From a virus, in the IMG/VR virus record IMGVR_UViG_3300023284_000540, positions 1-55,083 of that record: a stretch of 55,083 nt of DNA; one strand, written 5' to 3'. The notes under the pieces were generated by a model that did no database searches, was not told where the DNA came from, and worked only from the letters and a program-made list of their open reading frames with translations. How positions within the stretch are numbered: position 1 is the first letter of the stretch; every line of letters starts with the position of its first letter. Both the position numbers and the translations under genes were made by a program. Positions 7,449-14,741 of this stretch are shown piece by piece.

Positions 7449-8263
7449 TAGAGCCCCCATTCTTTTAGACTAACATTAGGGTAGATAGTCTGAACCAGCC
7501 CCGCAAAGTTGCAGTCATCTCCCCATAGTTCTAATCCTTCTTTAGTTGTATCTGACTTACAAGTAAGGATACGAAGACCCCATTGAGGGGAGATTTCCTT
7601 CTTGCGGACCTTACTGTATCGTGCTGGCCGGTAGAGGTGTCCTATCTGAATGTGCCAGAGGTAAGTCTGATCCTTAAACCCTTGACGCTCCATTTTACCC
7701 GTAGGTATGCCAATCTCCTCACCTTTGTTATTCAGTTTGGTTTCATAGGCTTCCTTCATCTTGTTGGTGGCTATGATAATCTTCTTGGAGTCCCATGCTC
7801 TTGCTACCATAGCTCTCCTGGCGGAGTTTATATTGCCGTATCTAAAAGGGGGGACGTGATCCAACCTACCAAACGCAGCCAGACGCTGTAGCTCCCAGGA
7901 GTCGCTGTCACCATCTAATCCTATGGTGAGGGCGTCAGGGTTATTTAATGCTTGCATATAGACAGAGTAGAAGGCATTCCAATACTCCCCAAATTGTTCT
8001 TGGGATGCCTGTGTGGCCAAAGGAGCGGCAATCACTTTCACGGCGAAGTCATCTCTTCTGGCCCGAGGAGGATTAGGATTGTCCAAAGTGGAATCTATGC
8101 CCCTGTCGAGACAGATCACGATACCAGGGCCGGGGGCGGACAGTATGAACTCTGTCTTACCTGTATTAGTCAGTCCTTCAGTACCTATCATCAATCTGCG
8201 GGTGTTACGAAAGGTATCGAGGGGCTGGAATCCATCTCGCCCAAATGACTTAGGCAGGGGCAT
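7448..8263 (-). CDS. Phage P-loop ATPase, Sak4-like single-strand annealing/recombination factor
   Basis: About 271 residues from the ATG at 8263 (A-G-rich site upstream; an ATG at 8281 falls at the predicted transcription start and is less likely). Walker A-like GLTNTGKTEF is followed by a RecA-type core, with a Walker B-like LTIGLDGDSDSW. Proteins of this size and layout in phage replication modules are usually annotated Sak4/AAA_24 and act in homologous recombination with a single-strand binding protein. It is the first gene after a strong promoter (8289-8317) and leads the leftward replication operon. Confidence 0.8.
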   Translation of the reverse strand: MPLPKSFGRDGFQPLDTFRNTRRLMIGTEGLTNTGKTEFILSAPGPGIVICLDRGIDSTLDNPNPPRARRDDFAVKVIAAPLATQASQEQFGEYWNAFYSVYMQALNNPDALTIGLDGDSDSWELQRLAAFGRLDHVPPFRYGNINSARRAMVARAWDSKKIIIATNKMKEAYETKLNNKGEEIGIPTGKMERQGFKDQTYLWHIQIGHLYRPARYSKVRKKEISPQWGLRILTCKSDTTKEGLELWGDDCNFAGLVQTIYPNVSLKEWGL

Positions 8264-8288
8264 TAGTATCCCCCTGTGCATACGTGAG

Positions 8289-8317
8289 AGTATAGCATGT
8301 TAAGTTAATATTGTCAA
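8289..8317 (-). promoter_or_regulatory. Strong sigma70-type promoter, leftward (family with CTCACGTA box)
   Basis: On the minus strand: TTGACA, 17-bp spacer ending CATGC (extended -10 TGC), then TATACT, followed by CTCACGTATGCACAGG. The same -10-proximal and downstream sequence occurs at two other promoters (21264-21292 and 49645-49673). Drives the Sak4-like ATPase gene and the genes beyond it. Confidence 0.85.
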
Positions 8318-8321
8318 GCAT

Positions 8322-8594
8322 TTATCTATTATTCCTTCCCTGTGGCGTTTGCTTATGCAATCTCTTCTTCATTGAAGATAACTCGCTGCCAATTTTCCAT
8401 ATCAGGGTCAACTTTGCCAGTTCCTCTTTCTTCAATCTATCTATGTCGTTCCTTAATCTGGTATTGACACTGGTCAGCACCTCTATGCTGATTGTCACCA
8501 ACACCAGACACAGAACAAGTGACCAATGATAGTAACTAGCTATAATAAGTAGTAACACCCCAGTCAGGGATAACCGAACGAGCCATACAATCAT
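8322..8594 (-). CDS. Small membrane protein with coiled coil
   Basis: 90 residues. Two adjacent hydrophobic segments (about 1-22 and 25-42, WLVRLSLTGVLLLIIASYY and LVLCLVLVTISIEVLT) are followed by a charged helical region (NDIDRLKKEELAKL) and a basic tail. Probably an inner-membrane hairpin; role unknown. Its ATG overlaps the upstream nuclease stop. Confidence 0.7.
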   Translation of the reverse strand: MIVWLVRLSLTGVLLLIIASYYHWSLVLCLVLVTISIEVLTSVNTRLRNDIDRLKKEELAKLTLIWKIGSELSSMKKRLHKQTPQGRNNR

Positions 8595-9220
8595 TTCCCC
8601 TCCTTCTGATCTCTGTGCTCTGTCAGCAGCGCCCAGTTGTCATCTATCTCCTTCTGGGTGAACTCAATAGCCCAGCAACGTAGCTGGGGTCTTATCGGAT
8701 ATGAATAATCTCCACACAGAAATAATATGTGCATCCTTGCCCACCTGGTATTCTTACCCTTACAGTATGCTTTAACCTGGGACATCCACATCCATTCATT
8801 ACTCAGGTCTCCTACGGTCTTGGTACTTTTGTATGTGACCTTACACTCGTGGACAATGAGGGTATGGTTCCTGTACTTGCCCTGAGAACGTGTAATGATT
8901 ACATCCACAGACTCTCCATCTGGGGTCATATAAACCCCGTCAACTTGAATTTGACCAGGATGATCTACGACACCCAGCTCACCCAGGAAGGTAGGGATAT
9001 AGTATTCCTCCCAAGCCAGACCTATATTCATCCTGAGTACAGCCACGGGATCAGTTACTTGCCTCCCATCTACCAGAGACAACTCCTCTGCCCATTCAGG
9101 CTTCAGGATGCCTACCTCTGTGGCTATAGACCTGATAATATTGGAGATATGCACTCCCTCCGATCTGGGTACCCTAGACTTTGGCAGGGTCAGATTCACC
9201 GGGATTTCATTGACTATCAT
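8591..9220 (-). CDS. PD-(D/E)XK family nuclease
   Basis: 209 residues. QIQVDGVY / ESVDVIITRS then HECKVTYKS, with a downstream QVKAYC, is the pattern of RecB/Cas4-like PD-(D/E)XK nucleases (Asp, then Glu-x-Lys, then Gln). Likely acts in DNA recombination or end processing with the Sak4-like ATPase next door. Operator-like site 4 encodes the VIIT strand right before the catalytic region. Confidence 0.75.
   Translation of the reverse strand: MIVNEIPVNLTLPKSRVPRSEGVHISNIIRSIATEVGILKPEWAEELSLVDGRQVTDPVAVLRMNIGLAWEEYYIPTFLGELGVVDHPGQIQVDGVYMTPDGESVDVIITRSQGKYRNHTLIVHECKVTYKSTKTVGDLSNEWMWMSQVKAYCKGKNTRWARMHILFLCGDYSYPIRPQLRCWAIEFTQKEIDDNWALLTEHRDQKEGK
8891..8903. promoter_or_regulatory. Palindromic operator-like site 4
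   Basis: TGTAATGATTACA, exact. Inside the PD-(D/E)XK nuclease gene, read in frame as VIIT. Confidence 0.9.
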
Positions 9221-9226
9221 TTGTCT

Positions 9227-9454
9227 TTATCTGCTCCGCTCATTGGCGGCGCGAAGGGCTTCTCTGCTTTCCCCCCGCATGGGACGTGCCTTAATAATCT
9301 CTTCTATATCCGCCCGCAGATTGGTGAGCTTCTCTTCCAGATCGCGCGTCTTCATATCGACTTGTTGGTACACCTCTAAATCAAATCGCTGCTCCAACTC
9401 CGTGATGCGCTTGCGTAACAAATCTGTCCCAGAGTGGTTAGTTATTTCCGTCAC
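9227..9454 (-). CDS. Small coiled-coil protein
   Basis: 75 residues, almost entirely heptad-like helix (LLRKRITELEQRFDLEVYQ..., EEKLTNLRADIEEI). Starts by ATGA overlap with the upstream gene. Function unknown. Confidence 0.65.
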   Translation of the reverse strand: MTEITNHSGTDLLRKRITELEQRFDLEVYQQVDMKTRDLEEKLTNLRADIEEIIKARPMRGESREALRAANERSR

Positions 9455-9681
9455 ACAAATTTCTCCGTTTCCGTTAAGATGGCTTGGACTTGATCCTCCA
9501 ATTTAGATGGGCCGCCTGGATATTGTTGGCCCAATCTCTCCAATAACAGGTGCGTCTGAGAGAGCAACACCCGCAATCGTCGGATCGCTTCCAGAGCATC
9601 CGGGTAGAGGCAGGCATGGCTATCGACACCATAAACACGCTCCCCGCAAACATATTCCTTACACCCACAGTGTTCGCTCAT
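9451..9681 (-). CDS. Small Cys-rich hypothetical protein
   Basis: 76 residues with an N-terminal Cys cluster (MSEHCGCKEYVCGERV, plus a Cys near residue 24) that could bind a metal, followed by a helical C-terminal half (LEAIRRLRVLLSQTHLLLERL). GAGGAAGCC precedes the ATG. Family not recognised. Confidence 0.65.
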   Translation of the reverse strand: MSEHCGCKEYVCGERVYGVDSHACLYPDALEAIRRLRVLLSQTHLLLERLGQQYPGGPSKLEDQVQAILTETEKFV

Positions 9682-9693
9682 GGCTTCCTCATT

Positions 9694-10026
9694 TTAAATT
9701 TTCCAGATGGGTAAACATAATATTTGATCCGCCCTAAGCCCTCGCACACCCTCAACCTCAATTCTCTCCTGAGATTCCCCGTCAATTTGCTTGCTGATGT
9801 AGAGGACCAAGCCACTTTCCGTTTCTTTGCCAAGCACCGTCAGAAGGAGGTCCTTCTTTCCTTTAGCGGAGATGCGTTTTATTTCTGTATCTTTAGACAG
9901 CCCCAACACAAGTAGAGCCATCACAACCTCCTTTCCATCTACTTCTCCTTTGTTCAATCGAATGAAAGCCTGTCCTGTAATATCTGATTTGCCCTCTTCA
10001 CAAATAAGCATATCTAGCGTGTCCAT
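9694..10026 (-). CDS. Hypothetical protein
   Basis: 110 residues from the ATG at 10026, chosen because a near-perfect GGAGGTGAT lies upstream; an ATG at 10047 is an alternative. Beta-rich composition (GLVLYISKQI, RIEVEGVRGL). It directly follows the structured RNA on the same strand. No family recognised. Confidence 0.65.
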   Translation of the reverse strand: MDTLDMLICEEGKSDITGQAFIRLNKGEVDGKEVVMALLVLGLSKDTEIKRISAKGKKDLLLTVLGKETESGLVLYISKQIDGESQERIEVEGVRGLRADQILCLPIWKI

Positions 10027-10070
10027 AGCTATATCACCTCCAACCATGACTTCCTCGACTTCCTCATTTC

Positions 10071-10557
10071 AAAAAGTGGCTGCTGGTCGGACTTGAAACC
10101 GGCTTTCTGGCTATCTGTAGGCTTATTGGCCTGAGTTCACCCCGCCCAGATCGCGGGTAACGCTTCTTGGTGTTTAGTCGGAACCACGGGCGCGACCCGT
10201 CTATTTCCGCACCGTCCCTCACCTACAGCATGTAGCATGTCCCTTCCACGCTGCAGCAGCCTCTCAGCAGGCCGTACTCCCACCCCCTATGGAAATTGGA
10301 GGCGATGTTGTTTCCGGCCTGCCAAGCTCATTGCCAGTGACCCGCATGACGTTGCTTGTGTTTGAAGGCGCATATTATAGGCGTCTCCGCACACAGGGCC
10401 TTGGCCGATTCCACCAAGGAAGGCCACTGGCAATCTTTAGGGGCCACGCATCGCTTGCCTGTGATCCGGCTTCCGGCTTGAGGGGCTACCCCAAGTTGCC
10501 TATCTCGTGCGGCCTCAGCGTCGCGTGCGATGCACCGTCCTCTCGGACTATGGCCCC
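10071..10557 (-). ncRNA. Large, multi-domain structured RNA candidate (about 490 nt)
   Basis: No convincing reading frame fills 10048-10560, but the minus-strand sequence folds into four end-to-end domains, each closed by a perfect long-range helix. A: 10551-10557 with 10440-10446 (7 bp), plus an inner 10527-10533/10448-10454 helix and a GUCC-GAGA-GGAC hairpin (GNRA loop) at 10537-10548. B: 10425-10434 with 10330-10339 (10 bp), inner hairpin 10399-10419. C: 10315-10322 with 10267-10274 (8 bp). D: 10254-10261 with 10078-10085 (8 bp), inner hairpins 10223-10235, 10186-10200, 10141-10157. A run of five U follows the last helix. Size, complexity and phage location recall the GOLLD and ROOL class of ornate large RNAs; I cannot assign it to either. 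It sits between two protein genes of the same operon. Confidence 0.8.
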
Positions 10558-10560
10558 GTC

Positions 10561-11508
10561 TCAATCTCCAGGCACTATCCTGCCGGAATCAGACAGAGAG
10601 AACCCTATCTCACCAAGCAGTCCAGACAAATCATCATCCGTCGTGAAGTACGAATCAATAACTGCCTGAGCCATCTCGGTTCCATCTGCATCATTGACAG
10701 CTTTGAAGACTCCTGTCTTGAGTATCAATTTGGCGCAACCTTTAGGACTCTTGGCTAGAACAACGGATGCCCCACTCTTGGCAGATTCAAGAATGGCTTC
10801 ATCCCCTGCCAACTCATCAGGCGCGGGCTGTGGAGCTGCTTTGGCTCTCGATAGCGCGGCAGTCCTACTTGCCGTCACACCTGTTGATCTGGTGGAAGCC
10901 TTGGGGGGTGACCCGCCTGGTATCCCTCCACCTTCTTCCCAAGGCTTACCATCTTCCTTTATCTCTGAAACCACGGCTATGGTCCCTGGCCTGCGGATTT
11001 CAGCAGCAGCCTCACCCGTTTGCGCCGATGAAGCAAACCCTTTCCTTTCTTCAGGTTCCGGCACATTTGATATATGGACCCAGGTGCCTTCCAAAACGGA
11101 AATGTCATTCGTGAATATCCCCTTCGGTAACCCACAATCGGTCAGGGATTTAAGGAAGTACATCCAATTAGTCTGGTTGCTGAGAGTCATGCCCAAACCA
11201 CCAGGGATAGCAACGATACCCTTACCATTCTCAGGGTTCGGTGTAAATGACTTGTGAGCACTGGTCCCCATCGAATAGAACTGTTTCCTTTCCTTCTCAT
11301 CAAGATCAGTGAGAGATTGAAATGTAATCATTACACCAAGCCTGGACGGTCCCTTGAGTTCCCCCCTCTCGTTCTGTGCCTGGTACATCTCAACACCTAA
11401 CTCCATCATGCAATAGTCACCCTCTGGTAGACCACCACCAGCGACATACATATCAGTGTCGCCAAAGTTCACTGTGTCTACTACAGCCTTCCTCCTTTGT
11501 AATGCCAT
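10561..11508 (-). CDS. Conserved phage replication-module protein of unknown function
   Basis: 315 residues. Ordered N-terminal domain (about 1-165: VVDTVNFGDTDMYVAGGGLP, then FYSMGTSAHKSFTPNPENG, GLPKGIFTNDISVLEGTWVH), a Pro/Ser/Ala-rich linker (about 185-235) and a C-terminal helical domain ending in an acidic stretch. I recall similar proteins near Sak4-like ATPases and helicases in other phages; a single-strand DNA-binding role would fit position but is inference. Operator-like site 5 encodes LGVMITF in frame. The stop lies four bases before the structured RNA. Confidence 0.75.
   Translation of the reverse strand: MALQRRKAVVDTVNFGDTDMYVAGGGLPEGDYCMMELGVEMYQAQNERGELKGPSRLGVMITFQSLTDLDEKERKQFYSMGTSAHKSFTPNPENGKGIVAIPGGLGMTLSNQTNWMYFLKSLTDCGLPKGIFTNDISVLEGTWVHISNVPEPEERKGFASSAQTGEAAAEIRRPGTIAVVSEIKEDGKPWEEGGGIPGGSPPKASTRSTGVTASRTAALSRAKAAPQPAPDELAGDEAILESAKSGASVVLAKSPKGCAKLILKTGVFKAVNDADGTEMAQAVIDSYFTTDDDLSGLLGEIGFSLSDSGRIVPGD
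11323..11335. promoter_or_regulatory. Palindromic operator-like site 5
   Basis: TGTAATCATTACA, exact. Inside the gene at 10561-11508, read in frame as VMIT. Confidence 0.9.
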
Positions 11509-11529
11509 ACAGTTTTTCTCCTTTGTAGT

Positions 11530-11718
11530 TTATTGTTTTCTTTCTCGAATCCAACGCTTAGCAGCGTTTATAGCTTCATCCTCCATATCCTCCTGGCCAC
11601 AGTTTCCCAGTGAGGACCAAAACCATCTGTAACCTTTCTTCCACCAGTAGTACATGCCTTTCCTGCGGCGACTTCTATATAGAGCCTTGAAGGCATCAAT
11701 CGGGATATTGTTTTTCAT
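11530..11718 (-). CDS. Small basic, Trp/Tyr-rich hypothetical protein
   Basis: 62 residues, strongly basic with an aromatic cluster (RSRRRKGMYYWWKKGYRWFW), which suggests nucleic-acid or membrane contact. Starts by ATGA overlap with the upstream gene. No family recognised. Confidence 0.65.
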   Translation of the reverse strand: MKNNIPIDAFKALYRSRRRKGMYYWWKKGYRWFWSSLGNCGQEDMEDEAINAAKRWIRERKQ

Positions 11719-11894
11719 TGAGATAACTTTGTTTCACCTTTCGCAGCTTCCTTTTCCATTAAATCCTTGTCAAAGTTGTCATGCAGCTCACCAAAAAGAG
11801 CCCTCCATACCTCTGATCCTGTAGTGTTTTCAGCTATTTTAATGAGGTAAGTAAGAATATCTATCTTGGCTTTGAGTTCAGCAATGTTGTTCAT
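11715..11894 (-). CDS. Small helical hypothetical protein
   Basis: 59 residues (MNNIAELKAKIDILTYLIK... ending ETKLSQ). The ATG at 11894 overlaps the helicase stop and its own stop overlaps the next start, both as ATGA, so three genes are coupled. Largely helical, charged. Function unknown. Confidence 0.65.
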   Translation of the reverse strand: MNNIAELKAKIDILTYLIKIAENTTGSEVWRALFGELHDNFDKDLMEKEAAKGETKLSQ

Positions 11895-13459
11895 AGTTTC
11901 CTTAACGGTTGTGGCATGTTGTCCAGCATACGAAAGAACTTATGAAACGACCTTGGCGCAAGATGCCCATAGCGTGGCAGGAACCAATCCATATGACTAT
12001 CCACCATGATACTCTCACACATATCATCCCTGCTTCGCATACCTCTGCCGAATGCCTGAACCATATATTGCATAGCCAGGTAAGGCCCATACTCATTATC
12101 ATCTGATTGTCTCGCCTTGATGATCTTAGCCCTGCCATCAGGGAACGGAATCTTACACATAAACTGCCACTCACAGGTATCCATAGGAAAGTCGTAACCA
12201 GTGCCTACAGAAGGGCTTACGAGAGTAGTGCCTGGGGGGGAATCCTTGAATTTCCTAATAGTATCACTCATGGACCTTCCTCTCTGGTTTAGTATCATAG
12301 AGCTGGCGTATCTGCTGGATTCCAAGACCTCCTGCTGGCGGGCATAGCTGATAGTGTGGATGATGCCTTTTCTATCTCTCCGCCTGGCCATGAACTGATC
12401 TAGCCTGACCCACAGTGGTCTCAAATCTCTGGTTCGTGCATCCACCCGCACAGGAGGATTGGCAGGAACATAGTAAATAGGACAACGATCAGGATCAAAT
12501 CCGCTTGGAAACTCCTTGAAATCAGAGTCCTTCTGGGTTACACCTATCATGTAAAGTGTTTTGGGTCTTAGGGTTGCGCTAACTACAACGATCTTAGGCA
12601 TCTTCAAGAGCAGGGCCGCCTCTGCATACTGCGTCGGTCGGATAGGATCGAACTGATATCCTCCATCAATCTCATCCACTATCCAATTATTAGCCGTGCA
12701 TGTGGCCAGTATGGTCAACCTTGCGCAAAGCAGTCTCATATGGCTGAGATGTTTTACTAGACTTAGTGGAGGATCAGGGGAATACTTTATCTTCTTCGCG
12801 GATTCAACTCTTTCTTCCTCGGCTATGTACCGAACACGATCAGACCAGTGCTTCCACTCATTCATATTACTTCTGAACCTATCAGCAGGAAATGGAACCT
12901 TTAAGGTTTCCTCAATTTCCTTATGATTAAGGACTACTTGCATAGCTCTAGCTAAAGCGTCAGGGGCATCATGTCCTTCATCAAAGATAACCTGCTGGAA
13001 ATGCTCCATGCCCAGACCATATCTGCGGCAAGATGTCCATTTGTCGTAGTTTGTGACCACCAGCTTAGACGCTGCGGCTCTCATTTGAGCTTTGCTATAC
13101 GGACAGAGGACGGTCCCCTGAGATTCACACCGGGAAATATGACCGTCTTCGCAACTATAGCTCGGCCTAAGTTCACAGTTATAGTTATTGCGGCCTCTGA
13201 TGTCCACCAGACCTATACTGCTATAGTCTTGGATCAATTGATCTTGTAGACCTTTGGAGCTGGTGACGATACAGGTAGGTAACTTACTTAGTAAGGCGGC
13301 GGCCACATAAGCGGGAGATTTGCCAAATCCGGTAGGGGCTGACAGGGCTATCACTCTCTTCTGAGATGTAATCATTACATCCACGGCCTCCTCCTGACCG
13401 GTTCGCCAGCTATCAAACTTCTCAGGCAGGCCGCATTCGTGTGGGGCGGGTGTTTTCAT
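11891..13459 (-). CDS. XPD/DinG-like superfamily 2 helicase with putative iron-sulphur cluster
   Basis: 522 residues. Walker A APTGFGKS at 41-48, DEGH box at 160-163, a motif III-like VVSATLRP, and C-terminal helicase motifs ending QAFGRGMRSRDD. Four Cys (95, 103, 111, 119) sit between motif I and DEGH at the place where XPD/DinG helicases hold a 4Fe-4S cluster, implying a 5'-3' DNA helicase. It probably unwinds DNA in replication or repair together with the ERCC4-type nuclease and UDG of the same strand. Operator-like site 6 encodes VDVMIT at the N-terminus. No clear ribosome binding site is seen before the ATG. Confidence 0.9.
   Translation of the reverse strand: MKTPAPHECGLPEKFDSWRTGQEEAVDVMITSQKRVIALSAPTGFGKSPAYVAAALLSKLPTCIVTSSKGLQDQLIQDYSSIGLVDIRGRNNYNCELRPSYSCEDGHISRCESQGTVLCPYSKAQMRAAASKLVVTNYDKWTSCRRYGLGMEHFQQVIFDEGHDAPDALARAMQVVLNHKEIEETLKVPFPADRFRSNMNEWKHWSDRVRYIAEEERVESAKKIKYSPDPPLSLVKHLSHMRLLCARLTILATCTANNWIVDEIDGGYQFDPIRPTQYAEAALLLKMPKIVVVSATLRPKTLYMIGVTQKDSDFKEFPSGFDPDRCPIYYVPANPPVRVDARTRDLRPLWVRLDQFMARRRDRKGIIHTISYARQQEVLESSRYASSMILNQRGRSMSDTIRKFKDSPPGTTLVSPSVGTGYDFPMDTCEWQFMCKIPFPDGRAKIIKARQSDDNEYGPYLAMQYMVQAFGRGMRSRDDMCESIMVDSHMDWFLPRYGHLAPRSFHKFFRMLDNMPQPLRKL
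13367..13379. promoter_or_regulatory. Palindromic operator-like site 6
   Basis: TGTAATCATTACA, exact. Inside the helicase gene near its 5' end, read in frame as VMIT. Confidence 0.9.
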
Positions 13460-13471
13460 ACAGCCAATAAT

Positions 13472-13690
13472 CTAACGTATATGAAGCTCGAAATTAACAT
13501 CATCAAATCCGGCCTCAGAACCACAATGAGGGCATCTCCATGTGGCGTCGGGTCTATTCATCTGATTTATGTACTCTTGTTTTGTCAGGAACACTTGGCC
13601 GCAGCCTGCCACATCAGGCATATCCCACGGCCCTTCACAGGTAACAGCGTAAGGTGTAGGCTCAGTAGATGCCCCTGCGTGATTGCTCAT
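13472..13690 (-). CDS. Small zinc-ribbon protein
   Basis: 72 residues with CEGPWD...GCG and a C-terminal CPHCGSEAG: four Cys arranged as a zinc ribbon. A GGAGT site lies upstream. It sits between the HTH gene and the helicase. Role unknown, possibly nucleic-acid binding. Confidence 0.7.
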   Translation of the reverse strand: MSNHAGASTEPTPYAVTCEGPWDMPDVAGCGQVFLTKQEYINQMNRPDATWRCPHCGSEAGFDDVNFELHIR

Positions 13691-13691
13691 G

Positions 13692-13901
13692 TCAGACTCC
13701 TTCTTTTACAGAGGGCATACCTAATGATTTTACATAGGCAATAAGGTCATCACGCCTGTACCTGACTGAGACTCCCTGCTTGACCCACTTCGGACCCCTG
13801 CCATCTCTCCTCCATAACCTAACTGTCCAAATAGACTGTTCCAGCAGTCCAGCCACATCAATCTCAGTAGAAAACAGCTTAATTTCATTAAAATCAGTCA
13901 T
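13692..13901 (-). CDS. Excisionase/AlpA-type helix-turn-helix protein
   Basis: 69 residues. IDVAGLLEQSIWTVRLWRRD followed by GPKWVKQGVSVRYRRDDL is the MerR-like helix-turn-helix plus wing seen in excisionases and AlpA regulators (HTH_17). As no integrase is visible, a transcription-factor role is more likely than excision. A TTGACA promoter lies just upstream (13932-13960). Confidence 0.85.
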   Translation of the reverse strand: MTDFNEIKLFSTEIDVAGLLEQSIWTVRLWRRDGRGPKWVKQGVSVRYRRDDLIAYVKSLGMPSVKEGV

Positions 13902-13931
13902 ATCCAGCCCTCAGTTGGTACTGATTAGCAT

Positions 13932-13960
13932 ACATTAGGGTATGTCTGGTGGGATGTCAA
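13932..13960 (-). promoter_or_regulatory. Predicted promoter, leftward
   Basis: On the minus strand CTTGACA, 17-bp spacer, TAATGT. The -35 is perfect, the -10 weak. Precedes the excisionase-like HTH gene. Confidence 0.55.
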
Positions 13961-13974
13961 GCGAAATGTTTGAT

Positions 13975-14343
13975 TTAGACTATCTTTTTTAGGAGAGGTA
14001 TCCTAGGAATCCTGGGCCTGCCTGCTTTGAGTCTAGCATCATCCTCGGCTTTTTCACGCTTGAGCCGGGTGTCGTACTGAGAAATAATTCTCTTGTTCCT
14101 AGCTCTCAAGCCAGCCGTTCTCTGATCCAGGGTATCCAGGAACGCCTCCAAACCCATGCCAAGGGCAGCGGATACCTTCCTTGCGTATGCGAGACTAGGC
14201 TGCCTCTCGCCAGAGAATATCCTTGAGAGCCAGGATTGGTCGAGACCTTGAGTCCTAGCTAAACCCAACAAAGAGATATACTTACCATCAAATAATATGC
14301 TCTGGCGGGTAGGCTTCAGCTCCCAAGGTCCGCTCTGTGCCAT
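13975..14343 (-). CDS. XRE-type helix-turn-helix regulator
   Basis: 122 residues. ISLLGLARTQGLDQSWLSRIFSG...PSLAYARKVSAALGM is a Cro/C1-type helix-turn-helix, followed by a basic helical C-terminus (RARNKRIISQYDTRLKRE). Its own promoter has an operator-like site over the -10 element, so autoregulation or repression by the genome-wide regulator is likely. It sits at the boundary between the virion operon and the replication genes and may control that switch. Confidence 0.85.
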   Translation of the reverse strand: MAQSGPWELKPTRQSILFDGKYISLLGLARTQGLDQSWLSRIFSGERQPSLAYARKVSAALGMGLEAFLDTLDQRTAGLRARNKRIISQYDTRLKREKAEDDARLKAGRPRIPRIPLLKKIV

Positions 14344-14364
14344 AACTGCTGCCCCCTGCTAGGA

Positions 14365-14377
14365 TGTAATGATTACA
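14365..14377. promoter_or_regulatory. Palindromic operator-like site 7, overlapping a -10 element
   Basis: TGTAATGATTACA, exact. Its last base is the first of the -10 hexamer of the promoter for the XRE-type regulator. Confidence 0.9.
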
Positions 14378-14405
14378 CTTTAGCATGACCAAGTATGTCT
14401 GTCAA
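14377..14405 (-). promoter_or_regulatory. Predicted promoter of the XRE-type regulator gene
   Basis: On the minus strand CTTGACA, 17-bp spacer ending TCATGC (extended -10), TAAAGT, then directly the palindrome of site 7. A bound protein would block initiation. Confidence 0.75.
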
Positions 14406-14411
14406 GCAAGC

Positions 14412-14741
14412 CTACTCTGGCGATCCTGAGATTGTCCCGGCGGGAAGTTTACCGTCAGCCAGCAGCTTTTCCAAGATGCGAGTGTGTAAGCTCTTTGTAC
14501 TGAAATTACCGGTGTTCATCTGCTGGGCTAAAGTCTTAGCCTCGGCACCCTCCAGGGTGATACTATGAATCCAGCCAGTTTCGGGATGTTCCAACGTAAT
14601 TCCTAGTGTCACTCTGTTTTCAGCTTCTTGTAAGGCTGTTCTGGTAAAAGATATACCTACTACTCTAAAACGATCAACCATTACGGTTCTTTCAAAGCCC
14701 CCAATGTCCTTCTGAACGTCAAATACAATTTCTTCAGCCAT
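14412..14741 (-). CDS. Hypothetical protein downstream of the tail tip gene
   Basis: 109 residues from the ATG at 14741, which overlaps the stop of the tail gene as ATGA; an earlier in-frame ATG (14819) lies inside that gene. Beta-rich first half (MAEEIVFDVQKDIGGFERTV, RFRVVGISFTR) and a helical C-terminus. As last gene of the virion operon it may be a tail accessory protein; unproven. Confidence 0.65.
   Translation of the reverse strand: MAEEIVFDVQKDIGGFERTVMVDRFRVVGISFTRTALQEAENRVTLGITLEHPETGWIHSITLEGAEAKTLAQQMNTGNFSTKSLHTRILEKLLADGKLPAGTISGSPE

Noticed and set aside
10078-10130. tRNA 3' half (GGTTTCAAGTCC plus acceptor-like end)
   Set aside because: The T-loop would be 8 nt, one stem pair is mismatched, and the partner acceptor strand lies about 170 nt away; no cloverleaf forms, and no tmRNA tag frame is visible.
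10289-10669. Plus-strand frame across the structured RNA region
   Set aside because: Composition is not protein-like, there is no ribosome binding site, and the region is explained better by RNA helices on the minus strand.
13692-13901. Excisionase working with an integrase
   Set aside because: The fold fits, but no tyrosine or serine recombinase gene was recognised anywhere, so the protein is called only an HTH regulator.
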